Assembly (NCBI RefSeq): GCF_000306235.2
Contig: NZ_AKWZ02000010.1
Location: 868,001-932,000 of the forward strand
Direction: 5' to 3'
Length of the DNA: 64,000 nt
DNA from: Leptospira fainei serovar Hurstbridge str. BUT 6
GTDB lineage: Bacteria > Spirochaetota > Leptospiria > Leptospirales > Leptospiraceae
The notes beneath the pieces were generated by a model. It did not search any database, had not been told where the DNA came from, and saw only the letters and a program-made list of their open reading frames with translations. Below are positions 9,934 to 18,780 of the stretch, in pieces. The translations under genes and the position numbers were made by a program. The stretch's first letter is position 1, and every line of letters starts with the position of its first letter.

Positions 9934-10143
9934 ATTACTTATGGAGACGCCGGGGTTCGCCGCGTCGCGATCGGACATCGTTTCCGATCAAGCTCTGCGG
10001 CGTCTCTCTCGAGCCTCGCTACTTCCTGTAGCTCGGTCGCGATGATTACGCCCCTTAAAGGAGCTATCATCGCTAACTCGAGTTCGCATTCGAACCCTTA
10101 ATCTAAGATATTTTAAGATTACTTATGGAGACGCCGGGGTTCG
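9934..10143. repeat. 26-bp direct repeat of the tmRNA 3' end (attachment-site-like duplication)
   Basis: The 26 bases at 10118-10143, covering the T-arm and acceptor end of tmRNA plus 8 bases beyond, recur exactly at 9934-9959. The copies are 184 bases apart, with partial similarity continuing into a TTTTAA flank. The outer copy is not part of a complete tRNA or tmRNA. Duplication of a tmRNA or tRNA 3' end is the usual footprint of tyrosine-integrase insertion. Only about 158 bases lie between the copies and they encode nothing visible, so at most a remnant is left. Confidence 0.7.
9944..10006. other. Nested inverted repeats between the two tmRNA-end copies
   Basis: GAGACGCCG at 9944-9952 pairs with CGGCGTCTC at 9998-10006. 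Inside it, GATCGGA at 9969-9975 pairs with TCCGATC at 9983-9989. Further right, GCGATGAT and ATCATCGC flank a CCTTAAAGG core, and CGCTAC faces GTAGCTCG across TTCCT. The segment is more GC-rich than the flanking intergenic DNA. It may be a transcription terminator for tmRNA on the minus strand or a dispersed palindromic element. Confidence 0.45.
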
Positions 10144-10470
10144 AACCCGGGTCCTATTGTGCCTCGATGGGGCCTCTACATGTTTGTCTTGTGATTTAAA
10201 ATTTCAGAAAACCTTAACCCACAAGCAGGTGTGTTTTTCCAATCCGATTCATATACATCATTCATCGAGAACCGGCCACCGATGAATCACGTCTTCCGTT
10301 TACGTCAGAAGAAAAGCCACCGGAAGAGTAAGCCTTTCATCCGTAGCAGAGATTAAGCTGCTAGTGCTAATTCGTTGTTAGCGTTTATTGTTTTGAAGGT
10401 TTTTAAGAGGTCCCTCACCCCTACATGCCACCACACTTAAACTACAATAGTCGAAACCAAATTCGTCCCC
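10126..10470 (-). ncRNA. ssrA: Transfer-messenger RNA (tmRNA)
   Basis: The 5' end GGGGACGAATTTGGTTTCGA and the 3' end GGTTCGAACCCCGGCGTCTCCA form the tRNA-like half with an alanine-type acceptor. The CCA is not encoded beyond the discriminator A at 10126. Inside, the resume codon GCT at 10380-10382 starts a tag ORF reading ANNELALAA followed by TAA at 10353-10355. tmRNA rescues stalled ribosomes and tags the incomplete protein for proteolysis. Length is about 345 nucleotides, normal for one-piece tmRNA. Its 3' end is duplicated downstream. Confidence 0.97.
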
Positions 10471-10473
10471 GTT

Positions 10474-10502
10474 GTTATAAGTTAGACATCCAAAGTCAAG
10501 AA
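10474..10502 (-). promoter_or_regulatory. Candidate ssrA promoter
   Basis: On the minus strand, TATAAC lies 4 bases before the mature 5' end. TTGACT lies 14 bases further upstream, which is short. Alternatively TTCTTG lies at a 17-base spacing. Either pairing is suboptimal. The mature 5' end is made by RNase P, so the true start may be a few bases upstream. Confidence 0.35.
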
Positions 10503-10800
10503 TGGTTCTTAGAATTCAAGATGTTTTTCCGGCGTTATCCCTCTCGAAATTGCTGTAAAAGGCGAACAAAATCCGGATTTATTTATCGAGTCGATTCTTG
10601 AAAACGCGTCACTTCTACTTCCCATTCTTTCAAAAATAAAAATAGAAAAAATATAACTAACAGAGTTTAGATAATTCTTAAGCGTCAATGAAGATAAACT
10701 AAGAACGCTTTTTCGAAAGTTTGATTACAAATAAAAATTTTTATAGATAATTTATAACATACCGAATGTTTTATATAGAACTAATGTTTCTCAAGTGACA
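10503..10800. other. AT-rich intergenic stretch without a visible gene
   Basis: Between the ssrA promoter area and the SGNH hydrolase promoter the DNA is AT-rich (runs such as AAAAATAAAAATAGAAAAAA). It has no open frame with a plausible start and ribosome-binding site. No repeat, tRNA or recognisable riboswitch was seen. Confidence 0.5.
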
Positions 10801-10829
10801 TTGACTTTTTACCGACTAACTGCTACAAT
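10801..10829 (+). promoter_or_regulatory. Sigma-70-type promoter of the SGNH hydrolase gene
   Basis: TTGACT at 10801-10806 and TACAAT at 10824-10829 are separated by exactly 17 bases. Each differs from consensus by one base. The ATG at 10878 is about 48 bases downstream, leaving a short leader. Confidence 0.7.
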
Positions 10830-10877
10830 GACGACAAGAGAATTGGATCGCTTTCTTTTTTTAGAAAGTTAATCCGC

Positions 10878-12170
10878 ATGAGGATAAAAAATAGAATGGG
10901 AAAACTCACCATTTGGAAAATAATTGCGTCGATAGGGATTAGCATTTGCTCGATTTCTATTTCCGCACAAAGTCAATCACAAATATTTGCAAAGCCCGGT
11001 GTTATCGGAGATTCCTTAAGCCAAGGCTTCTTCGGTGCAACCGTCGAAAAGAAAACTCAAGACTGGGCATTCCCTGTCTTAGTTTCAAAGCAAGCCGGTT
11101 CGGGCGTAAGCTACAACGTTCTGAAAGGCCCGTATCTTAACTTTGAAGATGTTCTCAAAGGTAATTGCGGTATTTTCTGCATCGCCGCTAGCGTCATCGG
11201 TGGAAACGATTCCACGGTTAGCCTACCGACTCATGCCGGGATTACCGGAGCCGATTATACGACAGTATTAAAAACATCAGGCCAATGCGAAGATATCAAT
11301 GCGACTAAATGGGCAAGACAATGGTACTGGGCAACTTGGTATTGGTTTACCTATCGTTGGGTTGAAGTCGCCGATTGTCAGACTCCCGATAAATTTCATC
11401 GTTTCGGATTAGGCAATGCCGGGACTCAAATGCAAATTATGGAAAAGGTGAGACCGTCGTTTTTGTTCGGAACAGCGGCCGCAAACCACGTCCTTTGTAC
11501 GGCATTGAGTACTTCTACGGCTTGTCTGGATGAAACTCGCTATAAACGTGATATTCGGGAAACGATGCGTAGAATGGCTGCAATCGGCTCGATCAAAGGC
11601 GGTGTTCTTTTCACAATTCCTAATGTAACCTCAATCGCATTTTTGGAATCGTATAAGGACCCTCAAGGAAGAGCGAATTATACCGGCCTAAAAGCCTTTT
11701 TCCGATCTTCCGTATCCGATCCTTCGCAAGTACTGGATGCGGGTGAAGTGAACACTATCACAAGCTTTTTAACGATGCTGAATAACGAAGTTAAAGCGCA
11801 AGCGGTAGCGATGGGATTCGCAGTCGCCGATTTGAAAGTCGTTTTCGATGATCTAAAAGAAAACGGCCGTTTGATCAGTAGCCCATCAGGATGGAGTCCG
11901 GGTTATGCAAGAGCGAACTGGCCTCTCCCAGGTCAACCGGGCGTCTTTGGTTTAGATGGAGTTCATCCGAATCAATACGGACATTCTCTCTTTGCTAATG
12001 AGTTAATTAAAGTGATCAATTCTAAATACGGATATTCGATTCCTTTAGTCAGCGAGTACAATGCTTGGTTTCACGATAGTCTTAATCGAAATCCGATCGA
12101 CTTGAAAAAATTCCTAACCGAAACAATCTTCGGGCAGTTTATTTCTTGGGTGATCGGCATATTTGTCTAA
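10878..12170 (+). CDS. Exported SGNH/GDSL-family hydrolase
   Basis: The 430-residue protein starts with a signal peptide (basic MRIKNRMGK, a hydrophobic [10 protein letters not shown] stretch, cleavage near SAQS). It contains the GDSL block VIGDSLSQG around residue 45 with the nucleophile Ser, and [11 protein letters not shown] around residue 360 with the catalytic Asp and His. Such enzymes cleave esters of lipids or sugars; the substrate is unknown. A Trp/Tyr-rich stretch ([16 protein letters not shown]) follows a cysteine pair, unusual for the family. A second ATG at 10893 is an alternative start. It has its own promoter and is followed by a strong hairpin, so it is probably transcribed alone. 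Confidence 0.82.
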   Translation: MRIKNRMGKLTIWKIIASIGISICSISISAQSQSQIFAKPGVIGDSLSQGFFGATVEKKTQDWAFPVLVSKQAGSGVSYNVLKGPYLNFEDVLKGNCGIFCIAASVIGGNDSTVSLPTHAGITGADYTTVLKTSGQCEDINATKWARQWYWATWYWFTYRWVEVADCQTPDKFHRFGLGNAGTQMQIMEKVRPSFLFGTAAANHVLCTALSTSTACLDETRYKRDIRETMRRMAAIGSIKGGVLFTIPNVTSIAFLESYKDPQGRANYTGLKAFFRSSVSDPSQVLDAGEVNTITSFLTMLNNEVKAQAVAMGFAVADLKVVFDDLKENGRLISSPSGWSPGYARANWPLPGQPGVFGLDGVHPNQYGHSLFANELIKVINSKYGYSIPLVSEYNAWFHDSLNRNPIDLKKFLTETIFGQFISWVIGIFV

Positions 12171-12180
12171 GCCTCTATCG

Positions 12181-12207
12181 AATCCCGGGCTTAAACGGCC
12201 CGGGATT
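12181..12207 (+). terminator. Hairpin terminator after the SGNH hydrolase gene
   Basis: AATCCCGGGC and GCCCGGGATT form a perfect 10-bp stem with a 7-base loop, 11 bases after the stop codon. Only a weak T-rich tail follows. Confidence 0.7.
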
Positions 12208-12269
12208 TATCTTATAATCTTCAATAAAATAATCTTTCCTTAGTTTGAACAAGGTGCCATCATAATAAT

Positions 12270-12956
12270 ATGATTCCCTATAGAAAATATGCGCCCTGGA
12301 TCGTCGCAGGGATCGTCCTTTTACTTCTTTTAATTTTCATCTTTTGGCCGGATAAGGCAGAGAAGATAAAATCCGTTAGTCAAGAAACGGAATCAGTATT
12401 GGAACGACGAAGGAATTTAACTTCGGGAATCGAATTTCCCGATGCTCCGCATCCATTTACGGAAGATCCGGAATTAGAAGGTCAGGCAAAGCGGCTCTGG
12501 CCTCACGCATTTGGCCCCAAAAAAACGGATGCCGATAGAGAACGAATTCGCGAGGAGTGGGTGGAGTTCGCATTCAAATATCCGAAGAACATTTATATTC
12601 CTGCAGAATTTCGAACTCCTTTAACGCAAGACGAAGAAAGAAAAGCGAAAGAACGTTTGGATTTAGTGACGGCAGCCGAATCCCAATTTGCAATTTCGCG
12701 TAATGCGGGAAAATTTGCCGAGCCCGGAGTTTCCCCGTCTCAAGTCACGGATCCGCAGGTAACCCCTCAACAGCAAAAAGCGTATTTCGATTATAAAATC
12801 CAAGAATTGGAATCAAGAATTCAACTCGTAGAATATTCCATTCAACAAGGCAAATTGGATCCTTCGCAAATTCAGGAAGCCAACCAGGACATTTCGACTT
12901 GGAAAAACCAATTGCAACAATTGCGACAAACCTTGGATACGGTTCCTTCTTCATAA
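12270..12956 (+). CDS. Hypothetical membrane-anchored coiled-coil protein
   Basis: No family recognised. The 228-residue protein has one N-terminal membrane helix (WIVAGIVLLLLLIFIFW) after a short basic start. A charged central region follows, then a glutamine-rich C-terminal half (IQELESRIQLVEYSIQQGKLD and LQQLRQTLD) likely to be a coiled coil. It looks like a single-pass inner-membrane protein facing the periplasm. It is the first gene of a tightly packed plus-strand run of four: the next gene begins one base after its stop. Confidence 0.75.
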   Translation: MIPYRKYAPWIVAGIVLLLLLIFIFWPDKAEKIKSVSQETESVLERRRNLTSGIEFPDAPHPFTEDPELEGQAKRLWPHAFGPKKTDADRERIREEWVEFAFKYPKNIYIPAEFRTPLTQDEERKAKERLDLVTAAESQFAISRNAGKFAEPGVSPSQVTDPQVTPQQQKAYFDYKIQELESRIQLVEYSIQQGKLDPSQIQEANQDISTWKNQLQQLRQTLDTVPSS

Positions 12957-12957
12957 T

Positions 12958-14526
12958 ATGATGCGACTTTTATACGTTCCTATTTATACCGTACTTCTAC
13001 TTATTCTATTCGATCTGCAGTGTAGCGGTCCTCCCAAACCCGATCAGTATCCGGATGTTCAAGAAGCAGAACCTGCTAGTTTGAAGCAACTCGAAGTCGA
13101 TTTAAGATCGGGGAATTCGCAACGGAAAGCTCAAGCAATTTTAGAACTCGCGGATCGAAATGAACGACAGTACATTCTCGAAATTAGACGATTGTTGAGC
13201 GGCCCCGATCGAACTTTACAAGGACCGTCAGTGCTTGCCCTCGGTATCTATAAAGACCGTCCCTCAATTCCGAATATATTATATTTTCTAAATGCGAATT
13301 CCGGCGTCGGCCAAGATACCGTACTTGAGGCTTTAGCGAGAATGGAGGATCCGAGTGTCGGTTCGAATTTACTTCCGCTACTGGAAAGCGAGGATTCTAC
13401 AATTCGCTTATTAACGGTAGAAACCTTAGTGCGGATAAAAGCAAATAGCGTAGGCCCTTCCCTTCTAAGCGCCGCAGTCAAGAATAGTAATGTTGAAAAA
13501 GCAAAAACGTATGCGATGGCGATCGGGAAATTACGGATAAAAGAAGGGGAACCATTTCTCCTTCGACTCGCCGATACGATCGAGCCGAGTCCTAGCTTAG
13601 CCGCTGCCTATCTTGCTTTAGGCAGAATCGGAAGCAAAAAGGCAGTTCCGTTATTGGTGTCGGCGTTAAAAGGGGATTTCGATAAAGGCCGGGAAAATTC
13701 GACTCAAGCGCTAATCGATATACATGATCCTTCCGCCGTGCCGTTAGTCCTACCGTTAATCGGCAATTCAAACAGGGAAATTCGATACAGAGCTGCGGAC
13801 GTCTTAATTGGGATTCCGATTCCAATGACAGGTCAAAGTCTGTCTGATGTGCTCCGTAATGGCGTGCCCGAAGCGAAAGGGCCGGCTTCCCATGTATTAG
13901 GTCGTCTTAAATATCTTCCTGCCCGGGAGTTGATCGAGCGAGTTTTAAACGACAGTTCGATACCTGACCGCGAAATCATAGCTCAGTCTCTAGGATACAT
14001 GGGAGATAAAAGAAGTATTCCTGCCTTATCAAAGGTCTTAAAAGAATCCTCAGGTGAAGCGAGATACGGAGCTGCCTGGGCTCTTGGAGGGATCGGAAAT
14101 TCAGAAGCATTACCGTTCTTGGAAGAAGCGGCCGATTCTAAAGATCTCAAACTCGCCCGAATCGCTTCCGAAAGCTTGGGTATGATCGCGTCCCCCCGAT
14201 CGTTAACACTATTGGATCGCAAGACCGAGCAATTTCCCGACCTTGCTCCGAGTACGTTAGGAGCGGTCGCTTCGATTCGAGGAGAAGAAGCTGAAAAAAT
14301 TCTCGAAAAATATGCCCAGCATAAAAACTGGAATCTTCACCAAGTTGCAGTCAGTCAATTAGGAGCTCGGAAAGACCCGAAAAGTATCCCGGTTCTAATT
14401 TCTCTATTAGAGGATAACGAGACTCCACGAAACCGAAAAATGGTGACCGCAGCTCTTCGCGCCATTACCGGAGAGAAGTTCTTTTCTAAAAACGAGTGGT
14501 TGAATTGGTACAAAAATCGAAAGTGA
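12958..14526 (+). CDS. HEAT-repeat lipoprotein
   Basis: The 522-residue protein has a lipoprotein signal (YTVLLLILFDLQCSG, lipobox LQC) followed by about ten to twelve HEAT or PBS-lyase-type repeats. These are recognisable from recurrent units such as PSVLALGIYKDRPSIPNILY, AYLALGRIGSKKAVPLLVSA and RYGAAWALGGIGNSEALPFL. The repeats should form a curved protein-binding surface on an envelope membrane. No catalytic residues for lyase activity are evident. It begins one base after the preceding gene and ends in a hairpin that also covers the start region of the next gene. Confidence 0.85.
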   Translation: MMRLLYVPIYTVLLLILFDLQCSGPPKPDQYPDVQEAEPASLKQLEVDLRSGNSQRKAQAILELADRNERQYILEIRRLLSGPDRTLQGPSVLALGIYKDRPSIPNILYFLNANSGVGQDTVLEALARMEDPSVGSNLLPLLESEDSTIRLLTVETLVRIKANSVGPSLLSAAVKNSNVEKAKTYAMAIGKLRIKEGEPFLLRLADTIEPSPSLAAAYLALGRIGSKKAVPLLVSALKGDFDKGRENSTQALIDIHDPSAVPLVLPLIGNSNREIRYRAADVLIGIPIPMTGQSLSDVLRNGVPEAKGPASHVLGRLKYLPARELIERVLNDSSIPDREIIAQSLGYMGDKRSIPALSKVLKESSGEARYGAAWALGGIGNSEALPFLEEAADSKDLKLARIASESLGMIASPRSLTLLDRKTEQFPDLAPSTLGAVASIRGEEAEKILEKYAQHKNWNLHQVAVSQLGARKDPKSIPVLISLLEDNETPRNRKMVTAALRAITGEKFFSKNEWLNWYKNRK

Positions 14527-14546
14527 ACGTAAAGGAACGTTCACTT
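14521..14546 (+). promoter_or_regulatory. Hairpin overlapping a stop codon with a Shine-Dalgarno-like loop
   Basis: AAGTGAACGT and ACGTTCACTT form a perfect 10-bp stem around the loop AAAGGA. The left arm includes the TGA stop of the HEAT-repeat gene. The loop resembles a ribosome-binding site, and the right arm ends 4 bases before the ATG of the next gene. It could act as a weak terminator, an mRNA stabiliser or a translation control element. Confidence 0.5.
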
Positions 14547-14550
14547 TCTT

Positions 14551-15597
14551 ATGCAAACTCGTTCTCTATCGTTAATCTTCCTGACACTTCTTTTCCTAAC
14601 CGGCCAAATTGCCTGTCGGGCACTTTCAAAATCGGATGTAATCGTAGTTCGTCCGCTCGGGCTTCGAGAATCAAAAATTCTAGATTCGGTAAAAGAGGAA
14701 AGTTTCGAGGAAAAGAATTTAAACGGCCGTCATTATCCCGCCTCTAACGAACTTAGGATCGATCTTTTTAAGAATTCCATCGAGAATCTTAGAGGCGCCT
14801 ATCTTGGAGTCGGAACCGATCAAAATCTTACTTTTATAGCTTGGGCAAAGAGCGAAATGGCTTGGTTAGTGGATTTCGACCCCGTCGTTTGTTACATCAA
14901 TCGAATTCATTTATTTTTCCTAAAGAAGAGCGAAACTCCCGAAGCCTATAAAGAGTTATGGGAAAGAAAAAACTTCGCTTCTTCATTAAGGATTTTAAAA
15001 GCGGAGTTTGGCGAGTCTACGGATTGGAAATGGTATGACGAAGCCTGGAAAGTTGCCTTTCGAGGAAAAGCGGACGTTCCGACTCGTTGGCTTGAACTGG
15101 AACGTAGCAAAGAAAAATTCGGATGGCAAACGTTTCTTCACGATAAGAATGATTACGATTATCTTCGAAACATGGTCCTTAACGGAAGAATTAGAATTCG
15201 TAAAGCCGACTTAAATGCCAACGGGACCATTCGAGAAATTTCCGAGGCAATGAACAAGGTAGGTCTTCCGTTTCGAGTCGTATATTTATCAAACGCCGAG
15301 GAATACTTTTCCTATCCTCGAGACTTTCGCGAAAATATCCTTTCACTTCCGACTGATGAAAAAGGGATTCTATTAAGGACGATACAAAATCGGGCAAAGG
15401 ACGTATATGGATTTCCCGACGGCGAAAAGTATCCTACAAAATTTCCATTGCATTATAACGTCCAACCGCTGCTTTCTTTCCGTCTATGGATGGAACTCGA
15501 TAGACGATTATTTATAACTCAAATGCTGGAATATAGGGAACCGGTGGAAAAAGGGTTTTCCAAGCTTTCGGTTCCTCCTTGGGAAGCTCATCCGTGA
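14551..15597 (+). CDS. Hypothetical lipoprotein
   Basis: No family recognised. The 348-residue protein has a lipoprotein signal (LIFLTLLFLTGQIACRA, lipobox IAC). The mature part is soluble, rich in Trp and charged residues, with no further membrane segment. Recognisable stretches include IENLRGAYLGVGTDQNLTFI near residue 75 and KFPLHYNVQPLLSFRLWMEL near the C-terminus. It is probably anchored in an envelope membrane. It overlaps the next gene by 4 bases (GTGA). Confidence 0.75.
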   Translation: MQTRSLSLIFLTLLFLTGQIACRALSKSDVIVVRPLGLRESKILDSVKEESFEEKNLNGRHYPASNELRIDLFKNSIENLRGAYLGVGTDQNLTFIAWAKSEMAWLVDFDPVVCYINRIHLFFLKKSETPEAYKELWERKNFASSLRILKAEFGESTDWKWYDEAWKVAFRGKADVPTRWLELERSKEKFGWQTFLHDKNDYDYLRNMVLNGRIRIRKADLNANGTIREISEAMNKVGLPFRVVYLSNAEEYFSYPRDFRENILSLPTDEKGILLRTIQNRAKDVYGFPDGEKYPTKFPLHYNVQPLLSFRLWMELDRRLFITQMLEYREPVEKGFSKLSVPPWEAHP

Positions 15598-16463
15598 AAA
15601 CTTTTCTTACTTTTTTTATCTTGCTCTATCTTATTTCCTGTAAATCGGCTTTGAAGCCGACGCAGGAAAATCTTCGACAAGAAATTAAAAGTAAGACGGC
15701 GACGATTCCGGTTTTTCGAGGATTAGAAGACGGATTGTATGCGGTATTATACGGAAAAGGAAAGTATCCGAATTATTTGACGGACTCAGGGGAAACGGAC
15801 GGCGAACAGGAACTTGCTTTCTTTTTTTACTTAGTAAAACTGAATAAACGAATCATTCTAGTGGATTCGGGAATCTCCTCCGAAGAGACTCGAAGCAAGT
15901 ACGGAATTCAAGATTGGGTTTCTCCGGATAAAATTCTGCTAAAAGCAGGAATACGTCCGACAATGATAACGGATATTATTCTAACTCATTTTCATTTCGA
16001 TCATGCGGGGGGATTGGATTTATTTCGCAATGCGAGAATTTACGTTCACCCTAAAGAATGGGAACTGTTAAAGAAAACGAATTGGTTTTCGAATCAGGCT
16101 AAAACTCTATATGCAAGAGAAAAAGAGAGGAAAGTGATTTTCCTCGAGTCTAGCGCGGAATTATTCCCGAATTTTAGAATTATATTCACTCGAGGCCATA
16201 CTCCCGGACATTCCGCGGTGGAATGGTTAAGAGCCCCGAAAAATCGTGTGTTAATCACGGGTGACGAATGTTATTTCATTGAGCATTGTATTGAAGGGAC
16301 CGGACTACCAAACTCGGCGGCTAGCTCCGTCCGGAACAATCGGGAATTTTTACATTACGTCGAATTATTAGCCGAGCAGGGAACGAAAATTTTTACTTCT
16401 CACGATCCGATTATCCTCGAACAGAATCCGGAAGTTTTCCCTCGAATTTTTAAAATCTACTGA
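15594..16463 (+). CDS. Metallo-beta-lactamase-fold lipoprotein, lactonase-like
   Basis: A GTG at 15594, overlapping the previous TGA, gives a 289-residue protein with a lipoprotein signal (TFFILLYLISCKS). An upstream in-frame ATG at 15579 would lengthen the signal by five residues. The zinc motif HFHFDHAGG is at about residue 131, followed by HTPGHSAVEW and ITGDECYF. These form the metal site of the metallo-beta-lactamase fold. The layout resembles N-acyl homoserine lactonases and related quorum-quenching hydrolases, but the substrate is unproven. Being lipid-anchored and exported is unusual for that group. It is the last gene of the packed plus-strand run. Confidence 0.85.
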   Translation: MKTFLTFFILLYLISCKSALKPTQENLRQEIKSKTATIPVFRGLEDGLYAVLYGKGKYPNYLTDSGETDGEQELAFFFYLVKLNKRIILVDSGISSEETRSKYGIQDWVSPDKILLKAGIRPTMITDIILTHFHFDHAGGLDLFRNARIYVHPKEWELLKKTNWFSNQAKTLYAREKERKVIFLESSAELFPNFRIIFTRGHTPGHSAVEWLRAPKNRVLITGDECYFIEHCIEGTGLPNSAASSVRNNREFLHYVELLAEQGTKIFTSHDPIILEQNPEVFPRIFKIY

Positions 16464-16470
16464 CAAAAAA

Positions 16471-16490
16471 GGCTTCGGTTTCCCGAAGCC
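16471..16490 (-). terminator. Intrinsic terminator between convergent genes
   Basis: GGCTTCGG and CCGAAGCC form a perfect 8-bp stem with a TTTC loop. On the minus strand the stem is followed by TTTTTT, so it ends the acyl-CoA ligase transcript. The plus-strand gene stops just before it and may use the same hairpin. Confidence 0.8.
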
Positions 16491-16520
16491 TCGATTATCC
16501 AAAAGCCGATAAATTACGGA

Positions 16521-18578
16521 TTATTTATAAACCTTATCTATCTTTTTCTGATATTTTTCGGTTATGACGTGTCTCTTCATTTTAAGTAAATTCGTTAACT
16601 CGTCCCCGATTTCGAACGGTTTAGGCGCGATCACGATATGTTGCACTAACTCGAACGATTTAAACCCTTCTTTCGTACTGTTATATTCGCGAACTTCCTT
16701 CTTATAAAATTCCAGAACTTTAGGATGATCGATTAAATCCTTAATATCATGGGCAGTGATTCCGTTCTCCTCCAACCAAGGTTTCAGATTTTCAAAATCC
16801 GGAACAATGATCGCCCCTAATACTTTTTGGTCCTGTCCGAACACCATTGATTGTTTGATGAAAGGCGACTCGTCCATCTTGTTCTCGATCGGAACCGGCT
16901 CGACATTCTCCCCACCAAGGAGAACTACCGTATCTTTCGCTCGTCCCGTCAAAGTCAGAGTCTTCTTGAAATTGATGAAACCGATATCTCCGGTATTGAT
17001 CCAACCGTCCGAAATAGTCTTTTTGGTCGCTTCGGGGTTTTTATAATAACCTTTCATGACTTGCGGTCCTTTAATGTGAACGATGCCTTTCAATCCGATC
17101 TTTCCGGCAAGAACTTCCTTGTTATCATTAATGTGAGTGAGAACCTTTCCGCTATCATCGCGAATCTGCAATTCCGTTTTCGGGACAATATATCCGACCG
17201 AACCGATAATCGGATAATCGTAATGACGAACTGAAATTACGGGTGCCGTTTCAGTCATTCCGTAACCTTCAAGAACCAATAGGCCGATATCGTTAAAGAA
17301 ATTATCGACATGCCGTTGAAGAGCCCCGCCACCGGAAAGAGTGCCTCTAAGACGGCCGCCGGTTGCCTGACGAATTTTCGAAAGCACGATCGCGTCCAAG
17401 GTTTTATAGTTAAATATGAGGCCGAGGATAGCCACAGTTAACAATAGACCGGGAACAAACGGCAAATTTGGGTGCGCCATTTTCAGGTAGAAATAGGATG
17501 CGCCTGCGAGCAAGGAAACGGTAAATGGGCCGGTCAAAATCAACCGAATCACTGCCTGAATTCCGAGAACAAAGGATTGAATGATATTTCTTCCTTCGTA
17601 ATCGACTTCTCGACCACTCAAGAAACGAACGGCCGCATGGTAGTTTTTGGAAAACAGATATGCCGTATTGAAAAGAAATTTTCTAACTGGAGGAGTCTGT
17701 TTCGGATCGTTAATCCGATTGTAAATTCCGGTATAAATACTTTCCCACACTCTCGGGGCGGATGCCATAAAGGAAGGCTTCGCTTTCGCTAGGTCGTTCC
17801 GTAAGTCCGATACCTTCGTATAGAAGGTAGCAATACCGAGAGATATCGCAGAATACTCAACGACTCTTTCGAAAATATGCCAAACAGGAAGAATCGATAG
17901 CATACTATCATCATCTTTGATCATGGATTTTTTCAAGATTAAAGGAACTACATGTTCCATCTGATGAATCATATTCGAATGCATTAGCATAACGCCTTTA
18001 GGCATGCCGGTTGTTCCCGAAGTATAAATCAAAGTGAATAAATCGTCCGGCTTGATAGCCTCGATCCTTTTTTCCGTCTTCTTTGCTCCGTGAGCTCTAA
18101 GTTCTCGACCTTTTTCAATCAGATCATAAAGATGTAAGACCCCTTTTGCTTTTGTCTTACTGTCTTTATCCATGATAATTACAGTCTTAACGCCTTTCAG
18201 CTTGGATTTATTCTTCGAATATTTCTCATATACTTTATCGGTTTCTAAGAAAACGACCTCAGCTTCGGAATGGTTTAGAATATGATCCATTTCCGCGTCG
18301 GTAACGTCAGTACCGCGAGGAACGTTGGCAGAGCCGGTAAACAATACGGCCGCATCAACGATAATCCATTCCAGACGATTATCCGCAATGACTCCTATAT
18401 GCTCGCGTGCCTTTACACCTAGGTCAATGAGCGCTTCCGCTAAATTAAGGCCTAAATCAACCAGCTGCTTAAAGGACGTTGCCCTATATTCTTTGGTCTC
18501 ATCTTTCGACCAAAATGCTGGCCTGTCCCCATAGGCTTGGGCCGCCTTGAGGTACATATCTGCTAAATTCTTATACAT
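16521..18578 (-). CDS. Long-chain fatty acid-CoA ligase (AMP-forming)
   Basis: The 685-residue adenylate-forming enzyme activates fatty acids to acyl-CoA with ATP. The P-loop motif [13 protein letters not shown] is at about residue 184, GYGMTETAP at about 435 and [10 protein letters not shown] at about 528. A C-terminal lysine-containing lid ([17 protein letters not shown]) is also present. Between the two halves of the large domain, around residues 340-400, sits an insertion with two hydrophobic helices ([15 protein letters not shown] and [13 protein letters not shown]), suggesting membrane attachment. Long forms like this occur in the FadD/FACL group. It is a single minus-strand gene with its own terminator. 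Confidence 0.92.
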   Translation of the reverse strand: MYKNLADMYLKAAQAYGDRPAFWSKDETKEYRATSFKQLVDLGLNLAEALIDLGVKAREHIGVIADNRLEWIIVDAAVLFTGSANVPRGTDVTDAEMDHILNHSEAEVVFLETDKVYEKYSKNKSKLKGVKTVIIMDKDSKTKAKGVLHLYDLIEKGRELRAHGAKKTEKRIEAIKPDDLFTLIYTSGTTGMPKGVMLMHSNMIHQMEHVVPLILKKSMIKDDDSMLSILPVWHIFERVVEYSAISLGIATFYTKVSDLRNDLAKAKPSFMASAPRVWESIYTGIYNRINDPKQTPPVRKFLFNTAYLFSKNYHAAVRFLSGREVDYEGRNIIQSFVLGIQAVIRLILTGPFTVSLLAGASYFYLKMAHPNLPFVPGLLLTVAILGLIFNYKTLDAIVLSKIRQATGGRLRGTLSGGGALQRHVDNFFNDIGLLVLEGYGMTETAPVISVRHYDYPIIGSVGYIVPKTELQIRDDSGKVLTHINDNKEVLAGKIGLKGIVHIKGPQVMKGYYKNPEATKKTISDGWINTGDIGFINFKKTLTLTGRAKDTVVLLGGENVEPVPIENKMDESPFIKQSMVFGQDQKVLGAIIVPDFENLKPWLEENGITAHDIKDLIDHPKVLEFYKKEVREYNSTKEGFKSFELVQHIVIAPKPFEIGDELTNLLKMKRHVITEKYQKKIDKVYK

Positions 18579-18734
18579 TGGAATTCTTCCTTTTTGAAGA
18601 AGGGATACATTACCCTTTGCTAACTTGGGTAAAAAGAGCGTTTACGCTATTGCGCAAAGGCGAAGCGTCAAGAAAATTTTAGAAAAGAAAGAAAACGGTG
18701 CGGTGCAAAATTGCGGAGGAAAAGTTAGGAATAG

Positions 18735-18766
18735 AAATTCCGTCCGACGATTGCCGGACGGAATTT
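18735..18766 (-). terminator. Strong hairpin terminator after the lysine-rich protein gene
   Basis: AAATTCCGTCCG and CGGACGGAATTT form a perfect 12-bp stem with an 8-base loop, 15 bases downstream of the small exported protein's stop on the minus strand. A short T-rich stretch follows. Confidence 0.75.
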
Positions 18767-18780
18767 GGTTAGCAGTTAGA

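Noticed and set aside
9934..10125. A tRNA gene beside tmRNA
   Set aside because: Only the T-arm and acceptor end are present; no D-arm, anticodon arm or 5' acceptor strand can be found.
9934..10143. A genomic island between the two tmRNA-end copies
   Set aside because: Only 158 bases separate the copies and they encode nothing; a real island would lie elsewhere or has been lost.
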